Virus record (IMG/VR): IMGVR_UViG_3300032240_002035
Location: 1 to 25,365 of that record
DNA length: 25,365 nt
Reading direction: 5' to 3' (one strand)
Source: a virus
In this document: positions 16,110 through 23,148 of the stretch, in pieces
Layout of the letters: each line of letters begins with the position of its first letter
How positions within the stretch are numbered: position 1 is the stretch's first letter
Made by a program: the position numbers and the translations under genes
The notes under the pieces: generated by a model
Told to the model about the DNA's origin: nothing
Database searches by the model: none
What the model saw: the letters and a program-made list of their open reading frames with translations, nothing else

Positions 16110-17405
16110 ATGACTAAAGCAAGACTGTTAGGAAATTTAATATCACAAGGTCAACCGCTTTTAGATGGTTTTGTTACTCAAACTTATGTAGACAATAAAA
16201 TTACTCAATTAGTTAATGGTGCTCCAGGTACATTAGATACGTTAAAAGAGATTGCTGATCAACTAGCTACTGATGAGTCGGCCGTAGGTGCCATTACTAC
16301 TACACTAGCAGGTAAAGCAAATACTAGTAGTTTAGCTACTGTAGCTACAAGTGGTAGTTATAATGATTTAACAAATAAGCCAACTGCAACAAGTGGATAC
16401 GATACCATAACAACTTCTACAGGTTATTTTCAAATACCGCAAGGCACAACTGCTCAACGTCCAGCAAGTCCAGCCAACGGAATGATGCGTATTAATACTA
16501 CATTAAATTGTTTAGAAATATATAGTACTTATACTAGTGCTTGGCAAATAGTTAAATCATTCAATATGTCTCCATCCATAATTGATTTGTTATTAGTAGG
16601 TGGTGGAGGTACTGGTGGCATAGTTAGTAATGTGCGTGGATCAGGTGGCGGAGCAGGCGGTTTAATCTATATTCCAAATTATCCAATAACTATTGGATCT
16701 ACATATGCCATAACTATTGGAGCAGGTGGAGCAAGTGCTAATGGTACTGTGGCAGCAAAAGGATCCGATTCAGTATTATCAGGAAGTAATGCAACTTTAA
16801 CTGCATTAGGTGGTGGTAGTGGTGGATATAATGATAATACCAATAATGGTACTAGTGGTGGTAGTGGTGGTGGTCAATGGTATCCAGGATATACAGGGGC
16901 TGCTGCAACACAACCTGCAAATACTTATGATGGTCTAAGTACTTATAATGGTACTGGATGGGGTAATAAAGGCGGTAATTCTGGTGCTGCACAACCTTAT
17001 GGTTCTGGCGGTGGTGGAGCAGGTGCAGCAGGTGGTAATTTTGATTCGGTAAGCGGACCTGTAGGTGGTATTGGTAAACAGTATGATATTAGTGGAACTG
17101 CTACTTATTATGCAGGTGGTGGTGGTGCTGCTGGATATCCTCCGTACGGTGGTTACGCTGGTTATTCTGGCGGTTTAGGTGGTGGTGGTACTGGTGCAAA
17201 TGATGCGTATAGTACTGCTTCAAATGCTACCCCTAATACTGGTGGGGGTGGGGGTGCGGGTGGTAATGGTGGTAGTGGGGTTTTTATACTTCGATATCAG
17301 GATTCATATGGACCTCTTAGTGCAACAACAGGTAATCCTAACATATTAGTTGCTGGTGGTTATAGAATCTATAAATGGACAGCTAATGGTTCATTTACAG
17401 TATAA
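16110..17405 (+). CDS. Second tail fibre/adhesin with glycine-rich tip
   Basis: This encodes 431 residues preceded by AAAGGTGGCTT-ATG. Residues 1-75 ('YVDNKITQLVNGAPGTLDTLKEIADQLATDESAVGAIT') match the common fibre coiled/attachment segment with 'GAPxxLDTLxExAxxL'. This is followed by 'SGSYNDLTNKPT', another typical fibre repeat. Then comes 'PQGTTAQRPASPANGMMRINT', the tropism-domain opening found in many tail fibres. From about residue 155 to 400 there are numerous GGGG runs, as in the C-terminal part of the 1491-residue fibre, suggesting a polyglycine-II adhesin tip. A recognisable dedicated chaperone does not follow, so the chaperone at 13612 may serve both fibres. Confidence 0.75.
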   Translation: MTKARLLGNLISQGQPLLDGFVTQTYVDNKITQLVNGAPGTLDTLKEIADQLATDESAVGAITTTLAGKANTSSLATVATSGSYNDLTNKPTATSGYDTITTSTGYFQIPQGTTAQRPASPANGMMRINTTLNCLEIYSTYTSAWQIVKSFNMSPSIIDLLLVGGGGTGGIVSNVRGSGGGAGGLIYIPNYPITIGSTYAITIGAGGASANGTVAAKGSDSVLSGSNATLTALGGGSGGYNDNTNNGTSGGSGGGQWYPGYTGAAATQPANTYDGLSTYNGTGWGNKGGNSGAAQPYGSGGGGAGAAGGNFDSVSGPVGGIGKQYDISGTATYYAGGGGAAGYPPYGGYAGYSGGLGGGGTGANDAYSTASNATPNTGGGGGAGGNGGSGVFILRYQDSYGPLSATTGNPNILVAGGYRIYKWTANGSFTV

Positions 17406-17417
17406 AGAAGTATAAAT

Positions 17418-17852
17418 ATGTGGATACTACAATTTTTACCGAACTGGTTATTTTATTTACTACTTTTTGCAGGAATACTTGGTTATATACTATCTAATAC
17501 ATTATTAAAATTGTTACTCTATAGCGATGTTATTAAGATTGCTAGCGTATTTGCTATAGTATTTGGTATTTTTATGGCTGGTGCTATACACGATAATGAT
17601 GCTTGGTTACAACGTGTTTCGGAATTAGAGAAAAAAGTTTTGGAATTGGAAACAAAAAGTGCTGAAGCCAATACTAAATTAACAGAAAAAGTATTGGTTA
17701 AAAAACAAATAATCAAAGAACGTGGTGATGATATAGTAAAATATATTGATCGAGAAGTTGTAAAAAACAATGAAGTTGTTAAATATATAGAAACTTGCCC
17801 TAAGCTGCCAAGTGAAATAGTTAACACACTTAATAAGGCCGCTAAACCATGA
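17418..17852 (+). CDS. Inner-membrane spanin-like protein (two membrane segments plus coiled coil)
   Basis: This encodes 144 residues. Two hydrophobic segments (about 8-32 and 39-58) are followed by a periplasm-length, heptad-rich helix ('VSELEKKVLELETKSAEANTKL', 'VKKQIIKERGDDIVKYIDREV') and a C-terminal 'ETCPKLP' with one Cys. Rz-type i-spanins have a membrane anchor and a periplasmic coiled coil, and usually only one membrane segment, so this is a variant. The strongest support is the overlap with a lipoprotein o-spanin gene (ATGA at 17849-17852), followed by the endolysin gene. Its job would be to fuse inner and outer membranes at lysis. Confidence 0.65.
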   Translation: MWILQFLPNWLFYLLLFAGILGYILSNTLLKLLLYSDVIKIASVFAIVFGIFMAGAIHDNDAWLQRVSELEKKVLELETKSAEANTKLTEKVLVKKQIIKERGDDIVKYIDREVVKNNEVVKYIETCPKLPSEIVNTLNKAAKP

Positions 17853-18112
17853 AGTATCTTATAGTTATTTTAGCACTATTACTTACAGCGTGCAGCACAA
17901 CTGTACCAGTTACACAACGTTTTCCACAAGCACCTAATCAGTTATTACAAAAATGTAAGCCACTTGAACTAGTACAACAAGATGCTGATATTATACAAAC
18001 TACTAAAGTAGTAGTTAATAATTATACTGAGTATTATCAGTGTAGTGCTCAAGTAGATGGTTGGATTGAGTGGTATACAATTCAACAAAAACTTTTTAAG
18101 GAATTACAATGA
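17849..18112 (+). CDS. Outer-membrane lipoprotein, o-spanin (Rz1-like)
   Basis: This encodes 87 residues. A signal peptide with lipobox 'LLTAC' ends at Cys15, so the mature protein is an outer-membrane lipoprotein of about 73 residues. It keeps further cysteines at about residues 36 and 63. Its gene overlaps the upstream spanin-like gene and the downstream endolysin gene by 4 nt each (ATGA), so all three are coupled. Classical Rz1 is Pro-rich and nested inside Rz; here the two genes are separate in tandem. The o-spanin partner role follows from the lipobox, size and position. Confidence 0.7.
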   Translation: MKYLIVILALLLTACSTTVPVTQRFPQAPNQLLQKCKPLELVQQDADIIQTTKVVVNNYTEYYQCSAQVDGWIEWYTIQQKLFKELQ

Positions 18113-18726
18113 CCGAATTAACACTAGATCAATTAAAACAAATAATTCCTAAAAATAAATATCATCAGCACTGGTTCGACGTATTACAACAACTATTACC
18201 AGACTACGAAATCAATACGCCACAACGTATTGCTAGTTTTTTAGCACAATGTGCTCACGAGTCTGGAGAGTTTGTTTTTATTAAAGAAAACTTAAACTAT
18301 CGTGCTGCTACCTTACTAAAAGTATTTCCAAAATATTTTCCTGATTTGGCGCTGGCATCACAATATGCTGGCAAACCTGAACGCATAGCAAATAGAGTAT
18401 ATGCTAATCGTATGGGTAATGGTAGTGAAGAGTCGGGTGACGGTTATAAGTATTGTGGTCGTGGTTTAATTCAAGTTACTGGTCATGATAACTATACTTG
18501 GTTTTCTGACTCGTTAAATATTACGCCTGAAGAAGCTTCCGAATATATGGAAACTTTTGAAGGTGCCGCACAGTCGGCTTGTTGGTTTTGGGAAACCGCC
18601 AATTTAAATGCAATGGCAGATCGTGGTGATATTAAAGCTATGACAAAAACTATTAATGGTGGTTACATTGGTTTAGAAGATCGTATTAGCCATTACGAAC
18701 ATGCACTTCACGTTTTAGGAGCATAA
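18109..18726 (+). CDS. Endolysin, GH19 chitinase-like muramidase
   Basis: This encodes 205 residues. GH19-fold phage lysins cleave peptidoglycan glycan strands. The motif 'HESGEFVFIKENLNY' holds the two expected catalytic glutamates, Glu51 and Glu60, with the nine-residue spacing seen in loop-less GH19 enzymes. 'ANRMGNGSEESGDGYKYCGRGLIQVTG' contains the family-typical 'GDGxxxxGRGLIQ(V/L)TG' substrate-groove motif. 'AAQSACWFWE' and 'TKTINGG' complete the fold. No signal peptide is present, so release to the periplasm would need a holin. The ATG lies in an ATGA overlap with the o-spanin stop. This spanin-before-endolysin order is the reverse of lambda. Confidence 0.92.
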   Translation: MTELTLDQLKQIIPKNKYHQHWFDVLQQLLPDYEINTPQRIASFLAQCAHESGEFVFIKENLNYRAATLLKVFPKYFPDLALASQYAGKPERIANRVYANRMGNGSEESGDGYKYCGRGLIQVTGHDNYTWFSDSLNITPEEASEYMETFEGAAQSACWFWETANLNAMADRGDIKAMTKTINGGYIGLEDRISHYEHALHVLGA

Positions 18727-18727
18727 T

Positions 18728-19264
18728 ATGACAGAAGTAACAAAACCACTATCACGTAGTGAGCATGAAGCACAAATTAAAGACAAAGCAGGCTGGGTAA
18801 TTACTGTATTAGCAGCATTATTAGCCATTAATACACTTATGGGTGGTAGTAATAGTTCTAAAGTTTTAAGTAATACTATTGAAGCTAATAATATTTGGGC
18901 TTTTTATCAAGCAAAATCTATTAAACAAACACTTGCAGAAATGGCATTGGACGATGCTAATCGTGCACATGATAATAAAAAAGTGTTAGCTTTAACCGCT
19001 AAAATTGATAGATATGAAAATGATCCTAAAGAAGGAAAACAAGCACTAATGACTAAAGCCAGAGGTTTAGAGGCTGATCGTCAAATAGCAAAACAACGTA
19101 GTCCTTTTTATACTTATGCAGGAAGTTTGTTTCAAATTGCAATTGTATTATTAACAGCAAGTATTTTAGCAGTTAATGATAGACTATTTAAAGCTAGTGT
19201 TGTAGTAGGAATACTTGGAGCCATATTAATGAGCCAAGGAATTTGGCTATGGCTACCGTTTTAA
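18728..19264 (+). CDS. DUF4337-like membrane protein
   Basis: This encodes 178 residues, starting 1 nt after the endolysin stop. Three membrane segments are predicted (about 22-41, 126-148 and 155-177), separated by a soluble helical part with 'NNIWAFYQAKSIKQT'. That motif ('W-x-x-YQAKSIKQ') is characteristic of the DUF4337 family in bacteria and phages, whose function is unknown. The position directly behind the endolysin makes a holin or lysis-timing role possible, but the soluble middle and 178-aa length are unlike simple holins. The last residues overlap the start of the next gene. Confidence 0.65.
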   Translation: MTEVTKPLSRSEHEAQIKDKAGWVITVLAALLAINTLMGGSNSSKVLSNTIEANNIWAFYQAKSIKQTLAEMALDDANRAHDNKKVLALTAKIDRYENDPKEGKQALMTKARGLEADRQIAKQRSPFYTYAGSLFQIAIVLLTASILAVNDRLFKASVVVGILGAILMSQGIWLWLPF

Positions 19265-19455
19265 AATGGATTACCATATTAGGGTTATTAATTACTCTTA
19301 CCGCATCTAGTCAAGAAAAAGTAGATGAAATTTTAGTTTGTGTTAGGTGGCAGTGGACTGGAGATGTTTTTAACAGAAAAGTTTATTGCGTAGAATGGAT
19401 TAAAAAGGACTGTTCTAAACGATTATATAAAGACATATGTAAAACAGGGGGTTAA
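19249..19455 (+). CDS. Small membrane-anchored Cys-containing phage protein
   Basis: I chose ATG 19249 (68 aa) because AAGGA (19236-19240) lies 8 nt upstream; an in-frame TTG at 19243 would sit too close. A hydrophobic N-terminal segment ('LKWITILGLLITLTASS') may be a membrane anchor or uncleaved signal. A 45-residue exported part carries four cysteines ('ILVCVRW', 'KVYCVEW', 'KKDCSKR', 'KDICK'). It overlaps the previous gene by 16 nt. Its periplasmic disulfide-stabilised nature is inferred. The function is unknown; a role in lysis control or superinfection exclusion would fit the place. Confidence 0.55.
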   Translation: MATVLKWITILGLLITLTASSQEKVDEILVCVRWQWTGDVFNRKVYCVEWIKKDCSKRLYKDICKTGG

Positions 19456-19457
19456 TT

Positions 19458-20075
19458 ATGGACCCAATTACAATAGGTCTTGCTTTTAGTGCTGCACAAA
19501 GTGCTGTAAGTCATATCAAGCAAGCTATAGCACTAGGTAAAGATGTTAATAGCCTTGTAGGGCAGTTCAGTAAATTTTTTGAATCATCAGATTCTATTCA
19601 CAGAGCTAGAACTCAGCAAAAAGCCAAAGCACAAATGCTTGGTAAGACAGATGCAGAATTAGGCAAAGAAGCATTACAGATTGCTATGCATAGTGATGCA
19701 CTTCGTGAACAAGAGCGTGAATTAAAAGACATGATTATTTGGCAGATGGGTAAACCCCAAATCTGGGAACAAATGATTAAAGAACGCACTCGTTTATTTA
19801 AACAACGTGCAGAAGCTGAGCAAGCAGAAAAAGAAAGACAACTAGCGCATAAAAAGAAAATGGCAGATATGTTTTTATTTGCTATGTATTTTATAGCAGG
19901 ATCTGTTGTATTGTTTGCTGTAGCAATGGGTGGAGTTGGTATTTACGGAGCTATGGAAGAGAAAAAAGCTTATGAAGCAAAAGTAATTCAACGAAATGCA
20001 ATTATACGACAACAACAAAAAGAACGAGATAGAAAAGAACGAGAAGAAAGAGACAAAGCAGTTGCTGGAGGTTAA
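19458..20075 (+). CDS. MDPIT-family phage membrane protein, copy 1
   Basis: This encodes 205 residues. It begins 'MDPITIGLAFSAAQSAVSHIKQAIALGKDV' and continues with a long charged helical region, including 'ALREQERELKDMIIWQMGKPQIWEQM'. A single membrane segment (about 137-163) is followed by a basic/acidic coiled tail rich in Lys, Arg and Glu. The 254-aa protein encoded downstream has the same start, the same 'ELxELMxxQ' helix and the same topology, so the two are paralogues. This type is recurrent in aquatic phages next to lysis genes but has no known function. Confidence 0.55.
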   Translation: MDPITIGLAFSAAQSAVSHIKQAIALGKDVNSLVGQFSKFFESSDSIHRARTQQKAKAQMLGKTDAELGKEALQIAMHSDALREQERELKDMIIWQMGKPQIWEQMIKERTRLFKQRAEAEQAEKERQLAHKKKMADMFLFAMYFIAGSVVLFAVAMGGVGIYGAMEEKKAYEAKVIQRNAIIRQQQKERDRKEREERDKAVAGG

Positions 20076-20078
20076 ACT

Positions 20079-20201
20079 ATGTACTTCAACATAATCATTA
20101 CATTTAATGATATATTATTTTTACTGTCCATGATACCTTTAGTTGCAGTATTTTGTGTTATGTTTAAAGATTATTTAAACGATAAAGACAGATATAAATA
20201 G
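20079..20201 (+). CDS. 40-aa membrane peptide
   Basis: This short gene has an ideal ribosome-binding site (GGAGG at 20067-20071, 7 nt before ATG) and encodes 40 residues. The N-terminal two thirds are hydrophobic (residues about 4-29, with 'IIITFNDILFLLSMIPLVAVF'), ending in a charged tail 'KDYLNDKDRYK'. It fits in the gap between the two MDPIT-family genes, 7 nt before the next ATG. A single-span membrane peptide in the lysis region could be a pinholin, antiholin or regulator, but no homology is claimed. Confidence 0.6.
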   Translation: MYFNIIITFNDILFLLSMIPLVAVFCVMFKDYLNDKDRYK

Positions 20202-20208
20202 GAGCACA

Positions 20209-20973
20209 ATGGATCCAATCACATTGTTTGCACTAGCTAATGGAGCTGTTTCTGCTGTTAAAGCTGGATGTCAATTATATAAAGATATTAAAGGTGCGGC
20301 AGGTGATATTAAAAGTGTTCTTAAAGATTTAGATGAACAATTTAATAATAATCATAAAGATAAACCTGCTACTATTACGCAACGTAATGCTTATATAGAA
20401 GAAAAAAATCGTGTAATTCAATTAAACAAACGTGGTGGTGAGACTACAGGTATTTATCAAGAAATTGGTGAATACTTAGGTCAATATTATGATAACATGA
20501 ATAAATGTTTAGTAATATTTGCAGAAGAAGAACGTAAAAGTCGTGAAGAATTATACGAAGGTGATGATAGTTTAGGCAAACGTGCACTACAACGTGTTTT
20601 AATGAAAAAACAATTAGAACAAATGCAAACAGAATTACGCGAATTAATGGTATATCAAAGTCCTCCTGAATTAGGTGCACTATATACTGATGTAGAAACA
20701 ATGATGAAAAAGATGGCTAAAGAGCAAGGGGTACTTTTTACCAATAAATTAAGACAACAAGAAATAATACAAAAAAGAAAACAAGCTAAACTAAAAGCTA
20801 TTAAAGATGACATAATTTTTGGTTTAGTAGGTATTGCACTCACTATTACTTTTGCACTAAGTATGGTATGGGTAGCCTACGATCGTATGGAAAAATATCC
20901 TCAATATGGTAATGGTATAATTCCTAGAAGTCCTGATAAACGGGAAGAAAAATATATTTATATAGGTAGGTAA
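20209..20973 (+). CDS. MDPIT-family phage membrane protein, copy 2
   Basis: This encodes 254 residues. The start 'MDPITLFALANGAVSAVKAGCQLYKDIKGAAGDIKSVLKDLDEQF' is characteristic of a conserved family in aquatic phages. Helical stretches with 'MKKQLEQMQTELRELMVYQSPPELGALYTDVETMM' follow. One membrane segment (about 204-223) near the C-terminus is followed by a short polar tail. Shared start, helix and topology with the 205-aa protein upstream indicate a duplication that has diverged strongly. Its function is unknown; location suggests membrane or late-infection work. Confidence 0.6.
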   Translation: MDPITLFALANGAVSAVKAGCQLYKDIKGAAGDIKSVLKDLDEQFNNNHKDKPATITQRNAYIEEKNRVIQLNKRGGETTGIYQEIGEYLGQYYDNMNKCLVIFAEEERKSREELYEGDDSLGKRALQRVLMKKQLEQMQTELRELMVYQSPPELGALYTDVETMMKKMAKEQGVLFTNKLRQQEIIQKRKQAKLKAIKDDIIFGLVGIALTITFALSMVWVAYDRMEKYPQYGNGIIPRSPDKREEKYIYIGR

Positions 20974-20975
20974 CA

Positions 20976-21464
20976 ATGGCAGCAGAAGATTATGCAAAAC
21001 TAAGTGATAGTGAAAAGAAAAAAGAAGATTGGATGAATTCAAAGTGGCGTCCAATGATGGGTTGGATTTATATGTTAACTTGTATAACTGACTTTATTAT
21101 ATTTCCTATTTTATGGAGTATATTACAAGCAGCAATGAAACAACCTATTACACCCTGGCAACCTATTACACTACAGGGTGCAGGATTATTTCACTTGTCT
21201 ATGGGTGCTATTATTGGTGTAGCAGCTTTTGGTCGTACACAAGAAAAATTAGCAGGAGCTCAAAATGGCGGTGCAACGACTACAACAACAGGATTTCAGA
21301 CCGGGTCAACAACACCTGGCGTATTTCAAGCAACACGAGTACAGTCGCCAACAATTCCAAACGGATTTAATGGAACAAGTGCCAGTGATTTTAATCAACC
21401 ACAGGTTAGAGTTGGATTCGGTGGAAAAATGGCACCAGAACAACCGCCTTATCCTCAACTATAA
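20976..21464 (+). CDS. Holin-like membrane protein with disordered tail
   Basis: This encodes 162 residues. An acidic/basic N-terminus is followed by 'KWRPMMGWIYMLTCITDFIIFPILWSILQA' (first membrane segment about 28-52). 'WQPITLQGAGLFHLSMGAIIGVAAFGRTQEK' contains a second segment about 68-86. The C-terminal 75 residues are Gly/Thr/Pro-rich and probably disordered. The 'WRPMxGWxY...DF' plus 'GAGLFHLSMGA' pattern is that of a holin-like phage family (3TM/T4-like marine phage type from memory). With no other clear holin in the block it is the best candidate to release the signal-less endolysin. The assignment is provisional. Confidence 0.55.
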   Translation: MAAEDYAKLSDSEKKKEDWMNSKWRPMMGWIYMLTCITDFIIFPILWSILQAAMKQPITPWQPITLQGAGLFHLSMGAIIGVAAFGRTQEKLAGAQNGGATTTTTGFQTGSTTPGVFQATRVQSPTIPNGFNGTSASDFNQPQVRVGFGGKMAPEQPPYPQL

Positions 21465-21476
21465 TGGTACTTAAAA

Positions 21477-21806
21477 ATGGCAACAATAAAGTCAACAATT
21501 ACAAGCCCGCAGCTCTCAGAACGAGTAGCTACTTTAGAAACAAAAGTAGATAATATTTGTGATAAAATTACAGAAGTAAAAGCCGATGTAAGAGAAATGC
21601 ATGATTGTTTAGATAAAACTAGAGAAACAGTATTAGCTGAATTAAAAGTTATGAACGAGCTTAGTACTGAACAACATGAAAAATTAGCTAGTAAAGTAGG
21701 CGATTTAGAAAAATTTAAAACTAAAGGCGTTTACTTAATTATGGGTGCTGTAGCAGCACTTGGGTGGGCTGCAGGACATACTGCTGCTCTTGGACTTTTT
21801 AAATGA
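21477..21806 (+). CDS. XhlA-like coiled-coil protein with C-terminal membrane anchor
   Basis: This encodes 109 residues. The first 80 residues form a heptad-rich helix ('LSERVATLETKVDNICDKITEVKADVREMHDCLDKT'). A C-terminal hydrophobic segment (about 85-106, 'GVYLIMGAVAALGWAAGHTAALGLF') follows. This design matches the hemolysin XhlA type, small phage proteins that help holins at the cytoplasmic membrane. The neighbouring holin-like gene supports a lysis-accessory role. The ribosome-binding site is weak and the gene starts 12 nt after the previous stop, so coupled translation is likely. Confidence 0.5.
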   Translation: MATIKSTITSPQLSERVATLETKVDNICDKITEVKADVREMHDCLDKTRETVLAELKVMNELSTEQHEKLASKVGDLEKFKTKGVYLIMGAVAALGWAAGHTAALGLFK

Positions 21807-21817
21807 TAGGGAACAGT

Positions 21818-21976
21818 ATGAAAAAATTATTTTGGACAAGTTTAATTGTTTTTGGATTTACTACTAGTGCATACGCAACAGAAACTAAAAAAGTTTGTCA
21901 TGATGAGACTAAAAATGGCAAAACTGTAAAAGTTTGTAAACAAGTTAAGGTTCACAAAAAACTAGAAACTAAATAA
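21818..21976 (+). CDS. 52-aa secreted peptide with two Cys
   Basis: A short gene with start ATG 21818 and stop TAA 21974-21976. The N-terminus 'MKKLFWTSLIVFGFTTSAYA' is a clear Sec signal peptide with a cleavage site after Ala20 (AYA). The mature part is only about 32 residues, highly basic, with two 'KVC' motifs ('KKVCHDE' and 'VKVCKQV') separated by a Lys/Asn turn. It probably forms a small periplasmic disulfide hairpin. Comparable small Cys/Lys peptides occur in aquatic phage genomes. Its function is unknown. Confidence 0.7.
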   Translation: MKKLFWTSLIVFGFTTSAYATETKKVCHDETKNGKTVKVCKQVKVHKKLETK

Positions 21977-21990
21977 ATAGTCCTATACTG

Positions 21991-22010
21991 GCCTATTTAA
22001 CTTAATAGGC
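21991..22010 (+). other. Hairpin before phoH
   Basis: GCCTATT (21991-21997) pairs with AATAGGC (22004-22010) around a 6-nt loop, in the 61-nt gap between the secreted peptide gene and phoH. The following bases (TGAATTTTC) are only weakly T-rich, so at best it is a leaky terminator or an mRNA processing or stability element. Confidence 0.45.
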
Positions 22011-22037
22011 TGAATTTTCAATCAATTAAGGAAGTTT

Positions 22038-22727
22038 ATGGCAAGTGGTAAAAGAGCAAGACGTGTTGATAACGTAATCGAGTTGAAAAGAAATCCTGTC
22101 GCTTACGGATTTCAAGAAATTAAACCTCTTAACTTTATACAAGCTGAATATTTAAGAGCTATTCAGTCTAATCAAGTTGTATTTGGAGTAGGTAGTGCAG
22201 GTACTGGTAAAACATACATTGCGGCTACTTATGCTGCTGGCGAATTATTTCATAAACGAATACAAAAGATCATACTTACTCGACCCAATGTTGAAACTGG
22301 ACGTGGACTCGGATTTTTACCAGGTACACTAGAAGAAAAATATGCGCCTTATTTAGAACCTTTTGATAGCGTATTCACGCGCAGCCTTGGAAAAGGTTTT
22401 TATGAATACGCACTAAAATCAAAAGATATTGAACCAAAACCATTAGGATTTATGCGTGGTTCTACATTTGATGATTGCATTGTTTTATTAGACGAGGCAC
22501 AAAATGCTACACGAGATGAAATGAAAATGTTGTTATCACGCATTGGTAAAAATTGCAAAATGATTATTAGTGGTGATGTAGATCAAAGTGACATTCCTGA
22601 AAGTGGACTATCAGATGCTGTTAATAGATTAGACAGAATTCCTGGCATTGAAGTAGTGAGATTTTTAGACGAAGATATCGTACGCAGTAAAATGTGTAAA
22701 CAAATTATTTTAGCTTATAGAGATTAA
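22038..22727 (+). CDS. phoH: PhoH-like ATPase
   Basis: This encodes 229 residues. PhoH-family P-loop ATPases resemble the N-terminal half of RecD-type helicases and are among the most common genes in marine phages; their role in infection is unproven (RNA or phosphate metabolism is proposed). Walker A 'GSAGTGKT' is at residues 52-59, 'LTRPNVETG' follows at about 80-88, and Walker B 'CIVLLDEAQN' with Asp152-Glu153 is at about 147-156. 'SGDVDQSDIP' is the sensor-like motif of the family. The ribosome-binding site AAGGAAG precedes the ATG. The length is typical of short phage PhoH proteins. Confidence 0.92.
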   Translation: MASGKRARRVDNVIELKRNPVAYGFQEIKPLNFIQAEYLRAIQSNQVVFGVGSAGTGKTYIAATYAAGELFHKRIQKIILTRPNVETGRGLGFLPGTLEEKYAPYLEPFDSVFTRSLGKGFYEYALKSKDIEPKPLGFMRGSTFDDCIVLLDEAQNATRDEMKMLLSRIGKNCKMIISGDVDQSDIPESGLSDAVNRLDRIPGIEVVRFLDEDIVRSKMCKQIILAYRD

Positions 22728-22729
22728 TT

Positions 22730-23110
22730 ATGGCAGAAATGTATAAACCCACTGAGGGTATGGCTAGTGCAGCAAAACGTGCACTACAATGGCATGCAGA
22801 TGGTAAACCTGGTGGTACTATGGTTGGTTTAGCAAGAGCCAATCAATTAAAAAACAGAGAAGATTTATCTGCTAGTACTGTACTAAGAATGTTTTCATTC
22901 TTTAGCAGACACGAAGTAGATAAACGTGCTACTGGATTTAATAGTGGTGAAGAAGGTTTTCCAAGTAAAGGCAGAGTAGCTTGGGATTTATGGGGTGGTG
23001 ATGGCGGATTTAGTTGGAGTCGTGAAAAACGTGATCATATTATGAATACACGTAAAGATTATGACGTAGTACAATACGCAGCTACTTTTTTATCAAGTTC
23101 TGACGGCTAA
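22730..23110 (+). CDS. Conserved phage protein with GGT-x-VGLARA / WGGDGG motif
   Basis: This encodes 126 residues, two bases after phoH. The recognisable pattern is 'AAKRALQWHADGKPGGTMVGLARANQLKN', then 'MFSFFSRHEVDKRATGF' and 'GRVAWDLWGGDGGFSW'. I recall this motif set as a conserved domain in phage proteins, sometimes fused to proteases or other structural enzymes, without a known activity. There is no signal peptide or membrane segment. It is the last gene before the bidirectional terminator and is probably co-transcribed with phoH. Confidence 0.55.
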   Translation: MAEMYKPTEGMASAAKRALQWHADGKPGGTMVGLARANQLKNREDLSASTVLRMFSFFSRHEVDKRATGFNSGEEGFPSKGRVAWDLWGGDGGFSWSREKRDHIMNTRKDYDVVQYAATFLSSSDG

Positions 23111-23114
23111 AAGA

Positions 23115-23146
23115 AAAGCCCCTAAGTAGCAATACTTAGGGGCTTT
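23115..23146. terminator. Bidirectional Rho-independent terminator between convergent operons
   Basis: The perfect 14-bp stem AAAGCCCCTAAGTA (23115-23128) / TACTTAGGGGCTTT (23133-23146) has a GCAA tetraloop. Transcripts from the left end in CTTT plus an AT-rich stretch. Those from the right end in CTTTTCTTTT. It lies between the convergent stops at 23110 and 23149, so it terminates both transcription units. Confidence 0.95.
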
Positions 23147-23148
23147 AA

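Noticed and set aside
17411-17418. TATAAATA resembling a T4 late promoter
   Set aside because: It overlaps the start codon of the following gene, so a transcript from it would lack that start; AT-rich chance match. The same holds for TATAAATA at 20193, too close to ATG 20209.
21464-21553. 29-codon frame starting in TAATG after the holin-like gene
   Set aside because: It overlaps the better-supported coiled-coil gene at 21477 in another frame, has no Shine-Dalgarno site and a nondescript polar product.
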